Shown here: one piece after another, positions 30,076 through 42,180 of the stretch
Position numbering within the stretch: position 1 is the first letter of the stretch
How the letters are laid out: each line of letters opens with the position of its first letter
NCBI GenBank assembly: GCA_014885115.2
Contig: WKLE02000093.1
Location: 20,799 to 84,798, forward strand
DNA from: Asterionellopsis glacialis
Taxonomy: Eukaryota; Bacillariophyta; Plagiogrammaphyceae; Rhaphoneidales; Asterionellopsidaceae
Length of the DNA: 64,000 bases
Direction: 5' to 3'
Notes under the pieces: model-generated
Database searches by the model: none
What the model was told of the DNA's origin: nothing
What the model saw: only the letters and a program-made list of their open reading frames with translations
Translations under genes and position numbers: made by a program

Positions 30076-31368
30076 CTATAATAATAATTGAGAATCTGAT
30101 TTCACGTTATCAAACAGTCCTGCATAAGTTGCGCTACCTGTTATTTCATTACCCGATTGTGCATTGAATTCAGGTTGTAGTTTGGTACGTGTACTTGTAC
30201 GATATGCTTCCACAGTACTCCCTTGATACGTTGTATGAGGATTGACAATCGCACCTACAACTACACCAGCTAATTCATCACGACTAATACCACCACCAAT
30301 TGTATCGCCTTGATTAAGTTCAATATCTAGCGGTCCATTCTTACTTTTGACACCTAATAATGGTCCTGGGCGTATAATGACATAATTATTGCTATTCTTG
30401 GTATTGCGACGGATGGCACGTAGTTGATCTTCGCCCGAACGTTTGGCATCCATAATTTGATCATAATTGCCACCTAAATTATTTGTCATTTTATAACTCT
30501 TAGATTCAGGTCGACTAACAGCCAAGGCGGAAACTAATACGAATTTCACATTATCAAGATTTTGTACAGCTTTGGCAATATTGGCAACGCCATCGGCATC
30601 AACTTGAAACGCGGTGCCACCTTGCTTACTTGCGGATGCACAATAGACAATTGCCGATGGATGGATCTCATTCATTATGCGGGCTAGATTATCTACAGAA
30701 TCACAAACATTGACAGGATTAGGATAATGTGTAACAAATACTGATGGATCATTCGTAGTACCTCCCGTTTCTTGTTTGCTTATTTTGTTGGGTAGTATAG
30801 GTGCCTTTCCTGTTCGTGTCATTGTAACACTATACAGCCCTTCCCTGGTTAAGGCTAAAGCAACTTCCTTGCCTGTTTTGCCACCACCACCCAGAATAAC
30901 AACTGGATTCTCAGGCGTTGATCCTGGTGGTGGTGCTAGTACTTCCTTTGTTGCTGCCAATGATGAACTTGTTGTTGAAAGCAATGCAATTGTTGTTGTT
31001 AAAGCAGTACGAAACATAGTTTGGCGACGTAATGATAATACTTCAACGGATGATTGATAGATATCATTTTTGTCATCGTTATGATTGCTATTGTCTTTGT
31101 CATGGTAACCATCGTTTTTTACTGTAGAGCTTGATTTCAAGGCACTCTTGTTTGTTGTTCCAGTTGGATAGAATAAAGGGTGTGATATCTTAAGAACACC
31201 ACGTGGTGGATATATATTGCTTCTCTTCGTCGTCGCCGTTGTGGTGATGGATGTAGAACTAGTAGTGATAAATGACGATTCTACTGGTAGTGTCATAAAA
31301 CTCAACAAAACCACATGAACAACAACGACACGAAGAATACGACAACAAGTCCAATTCAGTTTTAGCAT
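30076..31368 (-). CDS. NAD(P)-binding atypical short-chain dehydrogenase-like protein, secretory or plastid presequence
   Basis: A 430-residue protein from ATG 31368; the frame extends upstream only to a TTG. A hydrophobic signal (residues ~12-28) ends near VESSF, compatible with plastid or secretory targeting. After a Ser/Thr/Asn-rich linker the Rossmann fold starts with VVILGGGGKTGKEVALALTR, the G-x-x-G-x-x-G type dinucleotide motif of NAD(P)-binding atypical SDRs (NmrA/epimerase-like). Further family-like parts are AIVYCASA, VKFVLVSALAVS and NYVIIRPGPLLG. The classic YxxxK pair is not obvious, as in many atypical members that act as reductases or assembly factors. Several plastid proteins of photosystem or chlorophyll biology have this fold, but the specific role is unknown. 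Confidence 0.75.
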   Translation of the reverse strand: MLKLNWTCCRILRVVVVHVVLLSFMTLPVESSFITTSSTSITTTATTKRSNIYPPRGVLKISHPLFYPTGTTNKSALKSSSTVKNDGYHDKDNSNHNDDKNDIYQSSVEVLSLRRQTMFRTALTTTIALLSTTSSSLAATKEVLAPPPGSTPENPVVILGGGGKTGKEVALALTREGLYSVTMTRTGKAPILPNKISKQETGGTTNDPSVFVTHYPNPVNVCDSVDNLARIMNEIHPSAIVYCASASKQGGTAFQVDADGVANIAKAVQNLDNVKFVLVSALAVSRPESKSYKMTNNLGGNYDQIMDAKRSGEDQLRAIRRNTKNSNNYVIIRPGPLLGVKSKNGPLDIELNQGDTIGGGISRDELAGVVVGAIVNPHTTYQGSTVEAYRTSTRTKLQPEFNAQSGNEITGSATYAGLFDNVKSDSQLLL

Positions 31369-31860
31369 ACTTTTAAACTTTGTCTTGCAGAAGAGGGACA
31401 CTTTGTATAGCTGTGTCTGGTGTTTTTCAATTAGAAAAGTTTTCAATGTTGCAACAACTTTTGGATGTTGCAATGGGAAGGGGCATAGGTGTCATCAGTC
31501 ATCATACCTCACTTTTTTCCAAAGAACATAATGTTGTTGGTTGACACTTGAACGTATCCTCTTTAGGTCCTCTACAGTGTATGATACCGTAGGACTAGAC
31601 TAGTAGTCCTAGAATCTACGTACGTACCTCGATACCGTTCGTTACCTGGTCCACTAATGTCTGGTCGCCACACGTATGTGCACTGTACGAGCAGTACCAG
31701 GTACTCTAGAGATACGACCTAAAGTCCGTAATCCCAGGAATATCTGGCATTTTGTTCCTCATCACTAGTCAGTCAAAGGCGAATTTCTGACAAATTATGA
31801 TCTAGAATGTTGGATGTTGTCATTTCTCTGGTTAATCACGTAAAATTGGGTCTAAAATCA
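31369..31860. other. Spacer with TACCAGGTA and related repeats
   Basis: No gene. It contains one exact TACCAGGTA (31695-31703), a near match (TTACCTGGTCC near 31644) and ACGTACGTACC near 31619, similar in flavour to other spacers in this window. Confidence 0.5.
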
Positions 31861-32689
31861 GTTTTTGGTACTTTTTTTACAGACAACCACAGTTCTAATA
31901 TTTCTTCTGCAGCCACCCGGCCTATTCACTACTGTGGTCCAACAATTTCTCTCCACATTTGATGGGGTGTTAGAACTACCACGCTGCTGGCTACCCCTTA
32001 AACAACGAGTCCATGGTCAGCTTCTTATGGACCTTTTCACTCAATGGACAAGCTCAACCAAGAATCTACAATGAATAAATGCTTGCCAGCTATACCTTCA
32101 AGTACAAACAGTTGCGGATTTGGCCAATGCACAAGCTACCCATATACAGAGTGATATGCTTACCGGGTTCACCACATCCCAGATTACTAAACTTCTTTGG
32201 CCCCAACAGACTTATCCTCCAAAAAGATGATGGGATGTATGGAAATGAGTTATCAAGAGCACACTAAAAGTCCCCCAGAGTCATGATCTGGATTTAGAGA
32301 CACATCTGGCTCATGGATATGAACTCCCAATATAAAATATAAATCCATCATCAAAATTCCAAGCAGAAGACTTCTCATACGGACAGAGTTCATGGGAATA
32401 TACACAATACATAAGGAAACAAATAGAAACTATACAAAATATTCAACAGAACATTCACAAGAGATTGGTGTACCTGATCATTATGTCCCTTCCAACATGA
32501 CAAAATCCAACTCACATATAAGAGTTCAATTCTCTGATTACAACTGTGACCCTCCACTACCAATTCCATGTATGTTTGCTGCCTACATGGAGACAGTACA
32601 TGCCTTCATCATAGAATTACTCCTACATGTCACCCAAGTAATATCCACAGCAGAACTACTCCATATATTTACTGCTGGTGAAAATATCA

Positions 32690-33165
32690 TTTTTGGGTCA
32701 GATGGCTCCAAAAAAACTAAGGGAGGTACGTTTGCCTGGATAGCAGACCCACAATACCATCGTAGAAGGGATGGGAACTGTTCATGGGTTACTGATGACC
32801 CAATCATCCCACAGATCAGAACTGTATAGCCTCACAATAGCATACAAATATTTCTATCATTTCTGTAAGTACTTTCAAATTACATAAACTACAACTAATA
32901 ATTTAGAATCTTTATGTGATAACATAGAAAGCGTTTGAAAACAAAAAATGCCCACAAACCACTTAAAGGCAAATCCAGATATCTCAGCATAGACTGTGAC
33001 ATTGAATCCCAACTAAGAGGCACCACTCAAAAGGCTCCATTTACTCACTCCTCATCCTGGATTAAGGGACATCAAAATGAGATTATTCTGGACGAAGAAT
33101 TATCACATGATGCATGACTCAACATTGCAGCAGATGAACTGGCCAATCTTGCCTATACCCACTGT
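32690..33165 (+). pseudogene. RNase H-like domain of the decayed retroelement
   Basis: The DGS-x5-GGTFAW start, the SWIKGHQ motif and the ADELAN segment are the characteristic RNase H landmarks. Stop codons interrupt between them (TAG at 32827-32829; TGA at 33115-33117). Confidence 0.65.
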
Positions 33166-33399
33166 AAACCATCTCAAGACATGTCAAATCCAATTCCATC
33201 AAACCCGGTATCACTCCCAATCTACAACAAGCACATAACATCTAAACTTAAATGATGTGTAGAAGATGCAATATTTCTTCCTCATATCCAAGAATACCAT
33301 ATAGAGAAATATGCATGGACACCCAAAGTATGGAATACAATTGATTGGGAGGCATTTCAAACAGCCATTTGCCAAGCTACACCAGGTCTCCATAGGTTT

Positions 33400-34120
33400 C
33401 TCCACCAGTATACATGTAAATGGCTACCAGTAGGAAGTCAAACAAAATTTTACAGCCAACACACCAATGCCAAATGTGTCAGCTGTAACAAGCCTGAAGA
33501 TGAGACCTGTGATCACATATATCAATATAGGAATACTCAAAGACACCAAAATTTGCAACAGAGAACTCTAACCATGGCAGACATCCTAAGAAAGCATCAC
33601 ACATATAAGCCTATAATCATTGCCATCCAAAACAACCTTCTTCAATGGATAAATCAGGACCTACCATACACCCCCTCACTACCAACTACTCAAGAAACAT
33701 ACAATATGATCCTACTAATACAAGAGGCACTATCTGAACAAATAGAAATAGGATGGAAACACATGGTGCTGAAAGGATGGATGTCTAGTAAATGGAAATT
33801 AGCCCAGGATGCGTTCTATCAAAGTGAAAAACATAAAAATCCAAAGATCAACACAAAGTATCACAACTGTACTGCATGGAGTAAACACCTTATCATAGCA
33901 TTATAGACTATTGTATATGATGCCTAGCAGTTCAGAAACAAAGACATACATGGCCACTCAAAAGAAGAAGAAAAAGAATTGAAACTTGCAAGACTAAGGA
34001 ACAAAGTGAGAGGAGCATACACCAAAAGGTTAACACATCCAATAAGCCTTCAATGGTGATACTTTATGAGGACAGTTAATGACAGACTCAACAAGACATC
34101 AGCATAATTAAAAGCATGGT
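33400..34120 (+). pseudogene. C-terminal Cys/His and helical tail of the decayed retroelement
   Basis: A CxxC...H pattern (CVSCNKPEDETCDH) is followed by a ~120-residue helical frame (33553-33906, with MVLKGWMSSKWKLAQDAFYQ) and, after a stop, a charged KEEEKELKLARLRNKVRGAY segment. This matches the order of tails on similar elements. No independent function is expected. Confidence 0.55.
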
Positions 34121-34210
34121 ATGAGAATTTACAAGAAGCAATTACAGCAACAAAAGCTCAGGTAACACCTCCAAACTGGAATTGGATAGAGATTTCAGGT
34201 GGATCATTCT

Positions 34211-35099
34211 TGTATCAAGTGTGATATGAATATTTACGTGCACTTGGTTACCCTGTTGGCATGATTAGGACTGTGAAACATTGATTAATTAGTTAGCTTC
34301 AGGTAGGTATTTAACAATGTATAAAAATTTCTTATTAATAATATTTCTTCTGCTGCCTGTGATTATTAGCTTCCATAAAACCAGAATCAACTAAAATAAA
34401 CTAATGTGGATGCTGAAGAAAGTAATACATGATGATATGATAATGATTGATTGTTTTGTGTTGTTAACTGTCAATTATTGCATGACAATATTTTTAAATT
34501 AAAAAAAATTGGGACTCTATCTGCTGATTATATCATTTTTATTCCAGCTTGCCTCTTGACAATTGACCCACAACAATCAACTTCCAATTCTACAATCTGT
34601 AAAAGTATGATTCAGCTAAAAATGTCACAGAGGTGGGAGATTCCAATTGATTGTTGTTGTTCTTCTTTGTCCATATTTGTGCAAAAAAAATGTGGGATAT
34701 GATGATGCTACCATAGCATCTATTTCTGTCCAGAACAGGATTTCCTGCTGTAATCACTTTTCACCTGTAATCTTAAAATATAAATGAACAATAATATCAA
34801 AGACTGCATATCCCAGGAATAGAGGAGTAAACAACAGGCTACAAAAAGAACTGGTCATAATATTCACAAGGCTTTTGTCATAAAGGAGGAATAATAACAG
34901 TATATAAGGAAAGAATGTGAAAACAAAAAGCTACAAAAACAACTGAAGTTTTGAATGTTACAGTCAACAACATGTCTAATTTTTCATGCTTTCCTGATAT
35001 GACTCTACCACCATAACATAAAACCTATCTGCCATTTAAGAAATGTACATTTCAAAAATTAATGATAACTATACCCAGAAAACAAAACAAAATCACAAG
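34211..35099. other. AT-rich spacer before the satellite
   Basis: No supported gene. The 34451-34702 frame has no motif. It may include 3' UTR sequence of the decayed retroelement. Confidence 0.5.
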
Positions 35100-37210
35100 C
35101 ACTTTTTTATAGAACATAGTGTGGAAGGCCTTGAACAAATTCTTTCATGTATCATGTGACTCATGATGTGGAAAGTGTTCAAGCTGAATATGTTTTTTTT
35201 GCCAAAGTAGTTCTACAAATCCCCAAAAATCACTCTTTGGTTCCTCTAGGTGCATTATGACCTTTTATGACATTTCAGTACCCTATCATACTTTTTCATA
35301 CACCATGTGGAAGGCCTTGAACAAGTTATTTCATGTATGTTACTCATGTGGAAGTTGTTCAAGCTGAATATGTCTTTTTTTGCTGATTTTTTTTGGGTAA
35401 ATAAATTGGAGCTACTATGGATTAGTTAGAAGAATCCTAGTTGAACTGCTATTCCATTTATCCAGGTGGGTAATATAGTTCTCCAAGTCCCCAAAAATCA
35501 CTTTTTAATTCCTCTAGGTGTACTGTGACCTCTGAAGACATTTCAGTACCCTACCATATTTTGTTATAGACCATGTGGAAGGCCTTCTTGAATAAGTTAT
35601 TTCATGTATGTGACTCATGTGGAGGCTGTTCAAGCTGAATATGTGTTTAAATGCTTAAATAGTGTTCTCCAAATCCCCAGAAGTCACTCTTTGGTTCCTC
35701 TAGGTATATGATGACCTCTGAAGACATTTCAGTACACCATCATAGTTTTTCATACACCTTATGGAAGGCCTTGAATAAGTTATTTCATGTATGTGACTAT
35801 TTGGAAGTTGTTCAACCTGAACATGTGTTTTTTGGCTAAAATAGTCATTCTCCAAATCCCCAGAAATAGCTCATTGGTTCCTCTAGGTATTTTATGATGA
35901 CCTCTGAAGACATTTAAGTACCCTACCATACTTTTTCATACACCATGTGGAAGGCCATGCACAATTTCTTTATGTATGTGACTATTTGGAAGTTATTCAA
36001 TCTGAATATGTGTTTTTTTGCTAAAATAGTTCTCCAGATCCTCAAAAATCCCTCTTTGTCTCCTCTATGTGTAATATGGCCTTTGAAAATATTTCAGTAC
36101 CCTATCATTCTTTTTCATACAGCATGTGGAAGGCCTTGAACAAGTTCTTTTAAACATGTGACTATGTGGAAGTTGCTCAAGCTGAATATGTGTTTTTGTT
36201 CCTGAAATAGTTCTCCTTATCCTCAAGAATCCCTCTTGGGTTCCTCTAGGGTTTTTATGACCTTTAAAGTCATTTCAGCATAATACCATAGTTTTTGATA
36301 GAGCATGTGGAAGGCCTTGTACAACTTCTTTCATATATGTGACTCATGTGGTAGTTGTTCAAGCTGAATGAGCTTTTTTTGCTAAAATAGTTCTCCTTAT
36401 CCTTAAAAATCCCTATTTGGCTCCTCTAAGGTTATTACGATCTTTGAAGATATTTCAGTACCATACCATACTTTTTCATATACCATTTGGAAGGCCATGC
36501 ACATGTTCTTTCATACATGTGACTCATATGGAAGTTGTTCAAGCTGAAGAATATGTGTTTTTTTTGCTAAAATAGTTCTACTTATCCTAAAAAAATTCTC
36601 TTTCGCTCCTGTAGGTGTATTATGACCCTTGAAAATATTCTAGTACTACCCCACCATGATACCTTTTTATACACCATGTGGAAGGCCATGCACAAGTTCT
36701 TTCATGTATATAACTCATGTGGAAGTTGTTCAAGCTGAATGTGTGTTTTTTTTTGCTAAAATGGCTCTCCAAATCCCCAAAGATCACTCTTTGGCTCTCT
36801 ATGTGTATTATGACCTTTGAAGATATTTCAGTACCCCACCATAGTTTTTGATAGACCATGTGAAAGGCTTTGTACAAGTTCTTTCATGTATATTACTCAT
36901 GTGGAAGTTTTTCAACCTGAATATGTGCATTTTTGCTAATATAGTTCTCCAAATCCCCAAAAATCACTCTTTGTTTTGCTAGGTGCATTATGACCTTTGA
37001 AGACATTTCAGTACCCTACCATACTTTTTCATACACCATATGGAAGGCCTTGAATAAGTTATTTCATGTATATAAAATGCAATTGGATGTTGCTCAAGCT
37101 GAATTTGTGTTTTTTTTTGCTAAAATAGGTTTCCAAATCCCCCAAAATAGACCATATGGAAGGCCTTCTTGAACAAATTCTTTCATGTATATGGCTCATG
37201 GGCAAGTTGT
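35100..37210. repeat. Tandem satellite array, units of about 180-190 bp, twelve landmark hits
   Basis: Each unit carries the landmark CACCATGTGGAAGGCC(T/A)T followed by TTCTTTCATGTAT..TGACTC, GTTCAAGCTGAATATG, a T-rich run, AATAGTTCTCCAAATCC and TATTATGACCTTTGAAGA. The landmark starts near 35121, 35307, 35575, 35761, 35947, 36126, 36307, 36487, 36678, 36860, 37040 and 37155. Spacings are 186, 268, 186, 186, 179, 181, 180, 191, 182, 180 and 115 bases. The 268-bp unit holds an insertion of roughly 80 bp (about 35385-35480), and the last unit is truncated. Units differ at scattered positions, so the array is not newly formed. Open frames inside are by-products. Confidence 0.95.
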
Positions 37211-39296
37211 ACATTTTGAAGCCATTATCTTATTAACTTTGAACATTATATTGGATGACCTTGTGATGTTTTGTGTATGAATAAATGTAGTATTTCTGCT
37301 AGTTCCAAAAACTGAATGAGAAAAGGTTTTACATGGAATGATTGTGTAGCAGATTTTTGATTCCAATTAAATAATTACTTCTGATGCTTCCAGACCTCTA
37401 AAAAATCACTGTGTAGATGACTTGCTTCACCTTTTCTTACATTTTATACCTCTTTGTTGTTCCTTCCATTTTATATCAGGAACTCAGACTGGTGTCCAAT
37501 AATCTTCTGATCTACCACTACTACTATAGTACCACCATTTTTATTGGACACACACTACAGCAAATTGAGTACTTTGATCTTTGATTTGGAGGCATGTTGT
37601 AAAAGATAACATGAGAAGTAGGAAATAAATATCTATGCCCTTAGACTAGTATCCACTAACATTGGGAAACTTTGGAGTTATATAGACAACTTATAACCAG
37701 ATAAGAGAAGTCCAAAGTCCAAAATCCTCGGCCCACCAATGTAGACATTTTGGATTTGGGACTTCTTTGGGTTATCCCCAGCAGCAGCACCTACAAGAAA
37801 AGATCCTGAACTGTGCATATCTGTTCTGATTTCTGATCAGGGAGAATTGTGAAAAATGTGTACAATATGTACTAATGTTTATTTGTTATTAATGTCTCCA
37901 GTCTCCAGTATAGGAGGACATTTGAGAAACTTAGTGGCATTCTTGCAAACTGAAAAACTGACCATGATGCACAACATTGCAGCATGTCAGATTTTGCTCA
38001 AGAACACAACAACAAACCAATCTTGATCAAGAAATGATGACACCATTAGTATCCCCATCTTCTTCTTGATACTATTGTGCTTGATTGTTTGAAATTGGGA
38101 AAGAAATTGACCAGCTTCTCTGATGTTCATGTTGTCCTCATGGTTGTTGTGTATCAGTATTTTTGTGTTGTTTCAAGCAAAAACAGACCAAAGGAGCAAA
38201 GGACAGTCCAAAGTCCAAAACAGAATCGAAGTTTGGACTTTGGTCTCAGTCTCTTGCTGGGGACTTCCTTTTTGGAGGTTGGTTGGAAGAAACTATGATA
38301 AACTAGGAGATGATATTGTTATGAAGTTATTATGATGTGGGTCGTGATGTTGTTGCCGTAGCTGTTGCCGTCCTTGTTACATGACCTAGATGCATTCGCT
38401 GGGTGCAGGAAAGTGATAGGTTTTCTCGTATATAAGACTCACTTTCTACGCCCATCTTTGTAAATTCAAACGACGAAGCATGATGCAAAAAAAATGTAGG
38501 CGAGGGGCGGGCGACAGAGGACAGAACGGGGACAGGCTTTGGGAGTCCTCTAGAGAGCCTAGACAAACCTGTGGTGCACTGGTACGAGTAGTTGGTACTA
38601 AGCACACGTACCAGTTTCTTGATTTTCCGTTCAGCCAGATAACGTTCCAGGTTCGATAGAAACCATGACCGAACGGACTCCAAACAAACTTTTACATAGT
38701 ATTAATAAATGAATACTTATATATGCCGTTCTATAGATGTTGAGACAGAACTCTTTTTTGGCATTTGCCATAATAATCCATGTTTGAACATGACAAAATT
38801 CAAACTGTGATTTATATAATTATTAAGATTTGTATATCATTATTATTTCATTTTTCTATACTCGATTTTCCGGTGCTGTCCTCAGTCGTCACAGAACTCA
38901 GATTTTGAGACATAAGAGAATCATCTCATTCGTTGTTTGGTGCTCTGCACCTTTGCCAATTACAGTAATTTAGTATTATCTAGACAAGACAAGAAAACAA
39001 AAAGTTGACATACTCTCATCTCACTGATCCTCTCCATATCATACAGGGATCCACCCTTTTGAACAGTTTGCTATATTGTTCAATCATACTTTTCGCACGC
39101 AGAAAAAACCGAGCAAAAAGATCAACTGTTATGCGAGTGCTTTTGTAAACGCTTTTGCGACTGGACAGTCAATCAAACCTGAGGATTATAAATAAGAAAC
39201 GACAAAAACGATTCGAGATTCTTCATTTCTTTCTGACTTATAAATTTCCGATAGCGACCAACACCGACGAAAGGTGTTTGTAGCAGCAACGTCAAT
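37211..39296. other. Long spacer with inverted repeats
   Basis: No supported gene. It contains related GTCCAAAGTCCAAAA blocks near 37711 and 38206 and a stem-loop at 38208-38243. The minus frame at 38330-38683 has no family motif and is probably chance. Confidence 0.5.
38208..38243. repeat. Inverted repeat (stem-loop)
   Basis: CCAAAGTCCAAA on the left arm faces TTTGGACTTTGG on the right arm: a 12-bp stem with a loop of about 12 bases. The left-arm sequence recurs near 37712 in the same orientation, hinting at a ~535-bp inverted-repeat element from about 37706 to 38243. Confidence 0.75.
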
Positions 39297-41770
39297 ATGT
39301 TTCCGCTTCCAAATTTAAGTGGTGATGGTAAAAATGATGGTGCTACAAGATCATCAACAAACGATATGTCGCCATCCGATAGATCTACATTTCAAGCGTC
39401 TAAAGGTCCGTCATCCCCACAATCATCAATCCCACATCACCCTGAATTTATATTGTGGGGTAAAGCACGGGATGCGCGGCCCATTCTTCCTATCGTTGCG
39501 TTCTTCATGGGTGATTTGAGAGATGGACTGCCAATGGTAAGAGAGAACTATCAAGTTTTGACAACGCGTGAGTTCACGCGTATCATAACATACCACAGAA
39601 ATGCAGTTTTACCTCTGTGCTATCTTTCTCAAAGAAAAATAACCAGATTCTTACTCTCATGACATGTGTGCGCACGATTTCTCTGCATCTTTTTGTCACT
39701 TTTTACAATCCACAGCTCAATATGCAAGCAGCGTATTTGCTTGTATCTAAAAACTTTTCCGAAAAACAAGTTGCTACATTATCATTAGCCTTTGGTATTT
39801 CACAAATTTTATGTATCGGCCCGGCTGGATACTTTTTAGATTACTCGAGCAACAAAATAAAATGGGTGAGTTTTGCAGGTGCTGCAACATCGGCTTGTAC
39901 TGTCTTTATCGCCATGACAGCTTTACCTGGTGGAAAGAATATGGGCCTGATGATACTGTTCCGAATACTTCAGGGTGCAGTAACTGCATTTATGACGCCT
40001 GGCTTCAATGGAATTACCCTAGGGATTGTAGGTGGTACAGGCTTTTCACAACAGGTAGCACGGAATCGTATGGCCCATCATTTGGGAACAGCTTTTATTG
40101 TTGCGTTAGGTTCGGCCATTGCCTATCATCTGTACCCATACATTGGTCACTTGTTTGTGGTTAGTCCACTATTTGGTATATTTTATTACCACTTTTTGAA
40201 TATGATTAAACCAAACCACGTTGATACAGATGCTGCACGTAACCTCATAACAATATCACCAACAATGGAAGAATACGAAGAAATGGATAGTGTCGCAGGA
40301 GAGGGCTGGATGTACGACGAGTCATTGAAATCATACAATCCTCCAAGAATATCAAGCAGTGATCTAGATCAAATACATGTGCATGATAATAGTGGCATTA
40401 CTTTTGAAGCTGCTAATACGAACACTCACAAACCGCCTCGTACACCATCGAACACCAGTCTCAGCTCTTACCAATACAGTCAAAACCAACAACCACGAAA
40501 ACAGCAGTGTGCGACCAATAATATCACCCAGGAGGATTTGATGAACAGACCGAACCCCACAGATTGTGCAGGAGGAACCAATAGATCAGTATTAGATGCA
40601 AGCTTTCATTCAGGAGAATATTCCTTACCAAGTTTTAACTTTGGTTGGACTACCAACGACAACAATGATAGCAGTGACAATGATACAATGCAATTTTCAA
40701 CGCAAGCAGAAGCTCGTGGGCCCGCAATGACTGCTGCTGTAGGAGCATCTGCACTTCCACCTGTATTATTGAATGCACCTAAAAGTGAACATACAAGATT
40801 GATTCGTCCTCAGACGCCGTTATCTGTCTTGATGGATCCTACCTTCATTTGTTTTACAGCTGTGGTATTCTTTTTCCATATGGCCAATGGATCTGTCTTA
40901 CCAATGGTCATACAAAGTTTATCACTACACAACGCCCGTACAAGCATTTTATTATCTGGAATGTGTATCTTTTTAGGACAAGTACCCATGGCATGGTTTG
41001 CTAAATTGGCAGGTGATTATTCACCCATTTATGGACGGAAAGGTCTGTTGTTGATGGGGTTATTTTCCCTCACTGTCCGATGTTGGTTACTTACAGGACT
41101 CATCTTGCTTTTGGAACACGTCAATACAAGTACTGGAATATATGCAGTGGAGAGCTTGATCTTATCTACACAACTATTGGATTCTGTTGGTGCAGGTATC
41201 TTTGGCACGATGTATATTATTGTAACCAATGATATCGCGGGTGGTACCGGTCGATTCTCCTTTATGATGGGTATAACAACAGCTGCTATGAGTTTAGGTG
41301 GGACAGTATCTGGTTATATCGGTCAGGCATTGGCACAAGATTATGGATATAGTGCTGCCTTTTCATCGTTGGGAATCATGTCACTTATACCCTTTTTCTT
41401 ATGTTTAGCATTCATGCCAGAGACGCGACCAGATTACGCCCATCCACGTCAGAAAGATAAGAAACGCCGCAAAAGATTGGAAGCATTACTTGTCAAACTA
41501 GATAAAACAAGTCGAACGCTGTCTGATCGAATCCGTGGTGTCAAAACAGATACATCCGACTCTACTGTTGATGCTGATAAAGATGGTGGTGAATTCGATC
41601 GTCATACTTATGTATACGACAGCAACATGAACATTGAAGCACAACTTGACAACAACAACAGCAGCAACAACCACAACAAGCTTCTCTCAGGAGATGTCAA
41701 AGAAAAAGTTTGTCGAGGCGAAGATCCCCCCGGCCGTATTCTTCGAACAAGTGAACTTGAGTTAGTGTAG
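39297..41770 (+). CDS. Major facilitator superfamily transporter, two exons
   Basis: Exon 1 is 39297-39536 and exon 2 is 39716-41770. The intron 39537-39715 (179 nt) runs from GTAAGA to CAG in phase 0, joining DGLPM to LNMQAAYL in one helix and giving 764 residues. Two six-helix halves are visible, about residues 60-250 and 455-640, separated by a polar Asn/Ser/Thr-rich loop of roughly 200 residues. MFS-like landmarks include GYFLDYSSNK after the second helix, FRILQGAVTAF, and in the second half GDYSPIYGRKGLL and AFMPETRPDY. The C-terminal ~110 residues are charged and cytoplasmic. Substrate cannot be inferred. The intron frame remains open for a while, which is why unspliced frames look long. 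Confidence 0.85.
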
Positions 41771-42180
41771 CCAAATACAACTGTAGAAAAGATGGAGAAT
41801 TTTGATATGTTACATTACCATGTGTTGACAATGTGTAAGATGATCGGTTTGAACTCCAGAGAGATTGCAAACCAGCATCACACACATCCGCTTTACAGCT
41901 TCTCTAGAGCTTTGAACTAGCGTCCTTCCTTTTGTGTTTGTCCTCTCAATCTTTTCATGCTTCGTAATAAAATGGCGGACATAAACCTTTGGATTTCCAT
42001 CTTTTTCAACTGGAACTTGAAGTAACGTAGTTGCATCTGCGCAGTTTAATTGTGTTGGTGAAATTTGGCGTACTTGGCGGATTTTGACAACAACGAAGGC
42101 TGGAATTTATGTTACAAGCAAATTCATGTATGCATAAAAAAGATTGATACTTTTAAAAATATAATTTTTATTTTTAGTCA
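41771..42180. other. Spacer between convergent genes
   Basis: About 410 bases, with no gene seen. Confidence 0.5.

Larger units (their letters stand above)
31865..34210 (+). mobile_element. Decayed retroelement with RNase H domain and Cys/His tail (LINE-like)
   Basis: The plus strand carries a mosaic of broken frames. Recognisable parts are GSDGSKKTKGGTFAWIADPQ (RNase H first motif, 32690-32760), SSWIKGHQNE followed by ADELANLAYTHC (the last RNase H motifs, near 33045-33160), a zinc-binding-like CVSCNKPEDETCDHIYQY (near 33478-33530), and a long helical tail. I associate this order with RT/RNase H retroelements that are abundant in diatoms. A reverse transcriptase was not recovered upstream, so this may be a 5'-truncated copy. 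Ends are approximate, and stops and frameshifts rule out function. Confidence 0.65.

Noticed and set aside
36620..36877. 85-residue frame inside the satellite
   Set aside because: The frame spans repeat units and is not shared by all units.
35100..37210. CRISPR-like array
   Set aside because: The repeats are long (~180 bp), imperfect and contiguous, with no unique spacers; this is a satellite in a eukaryotic genome.
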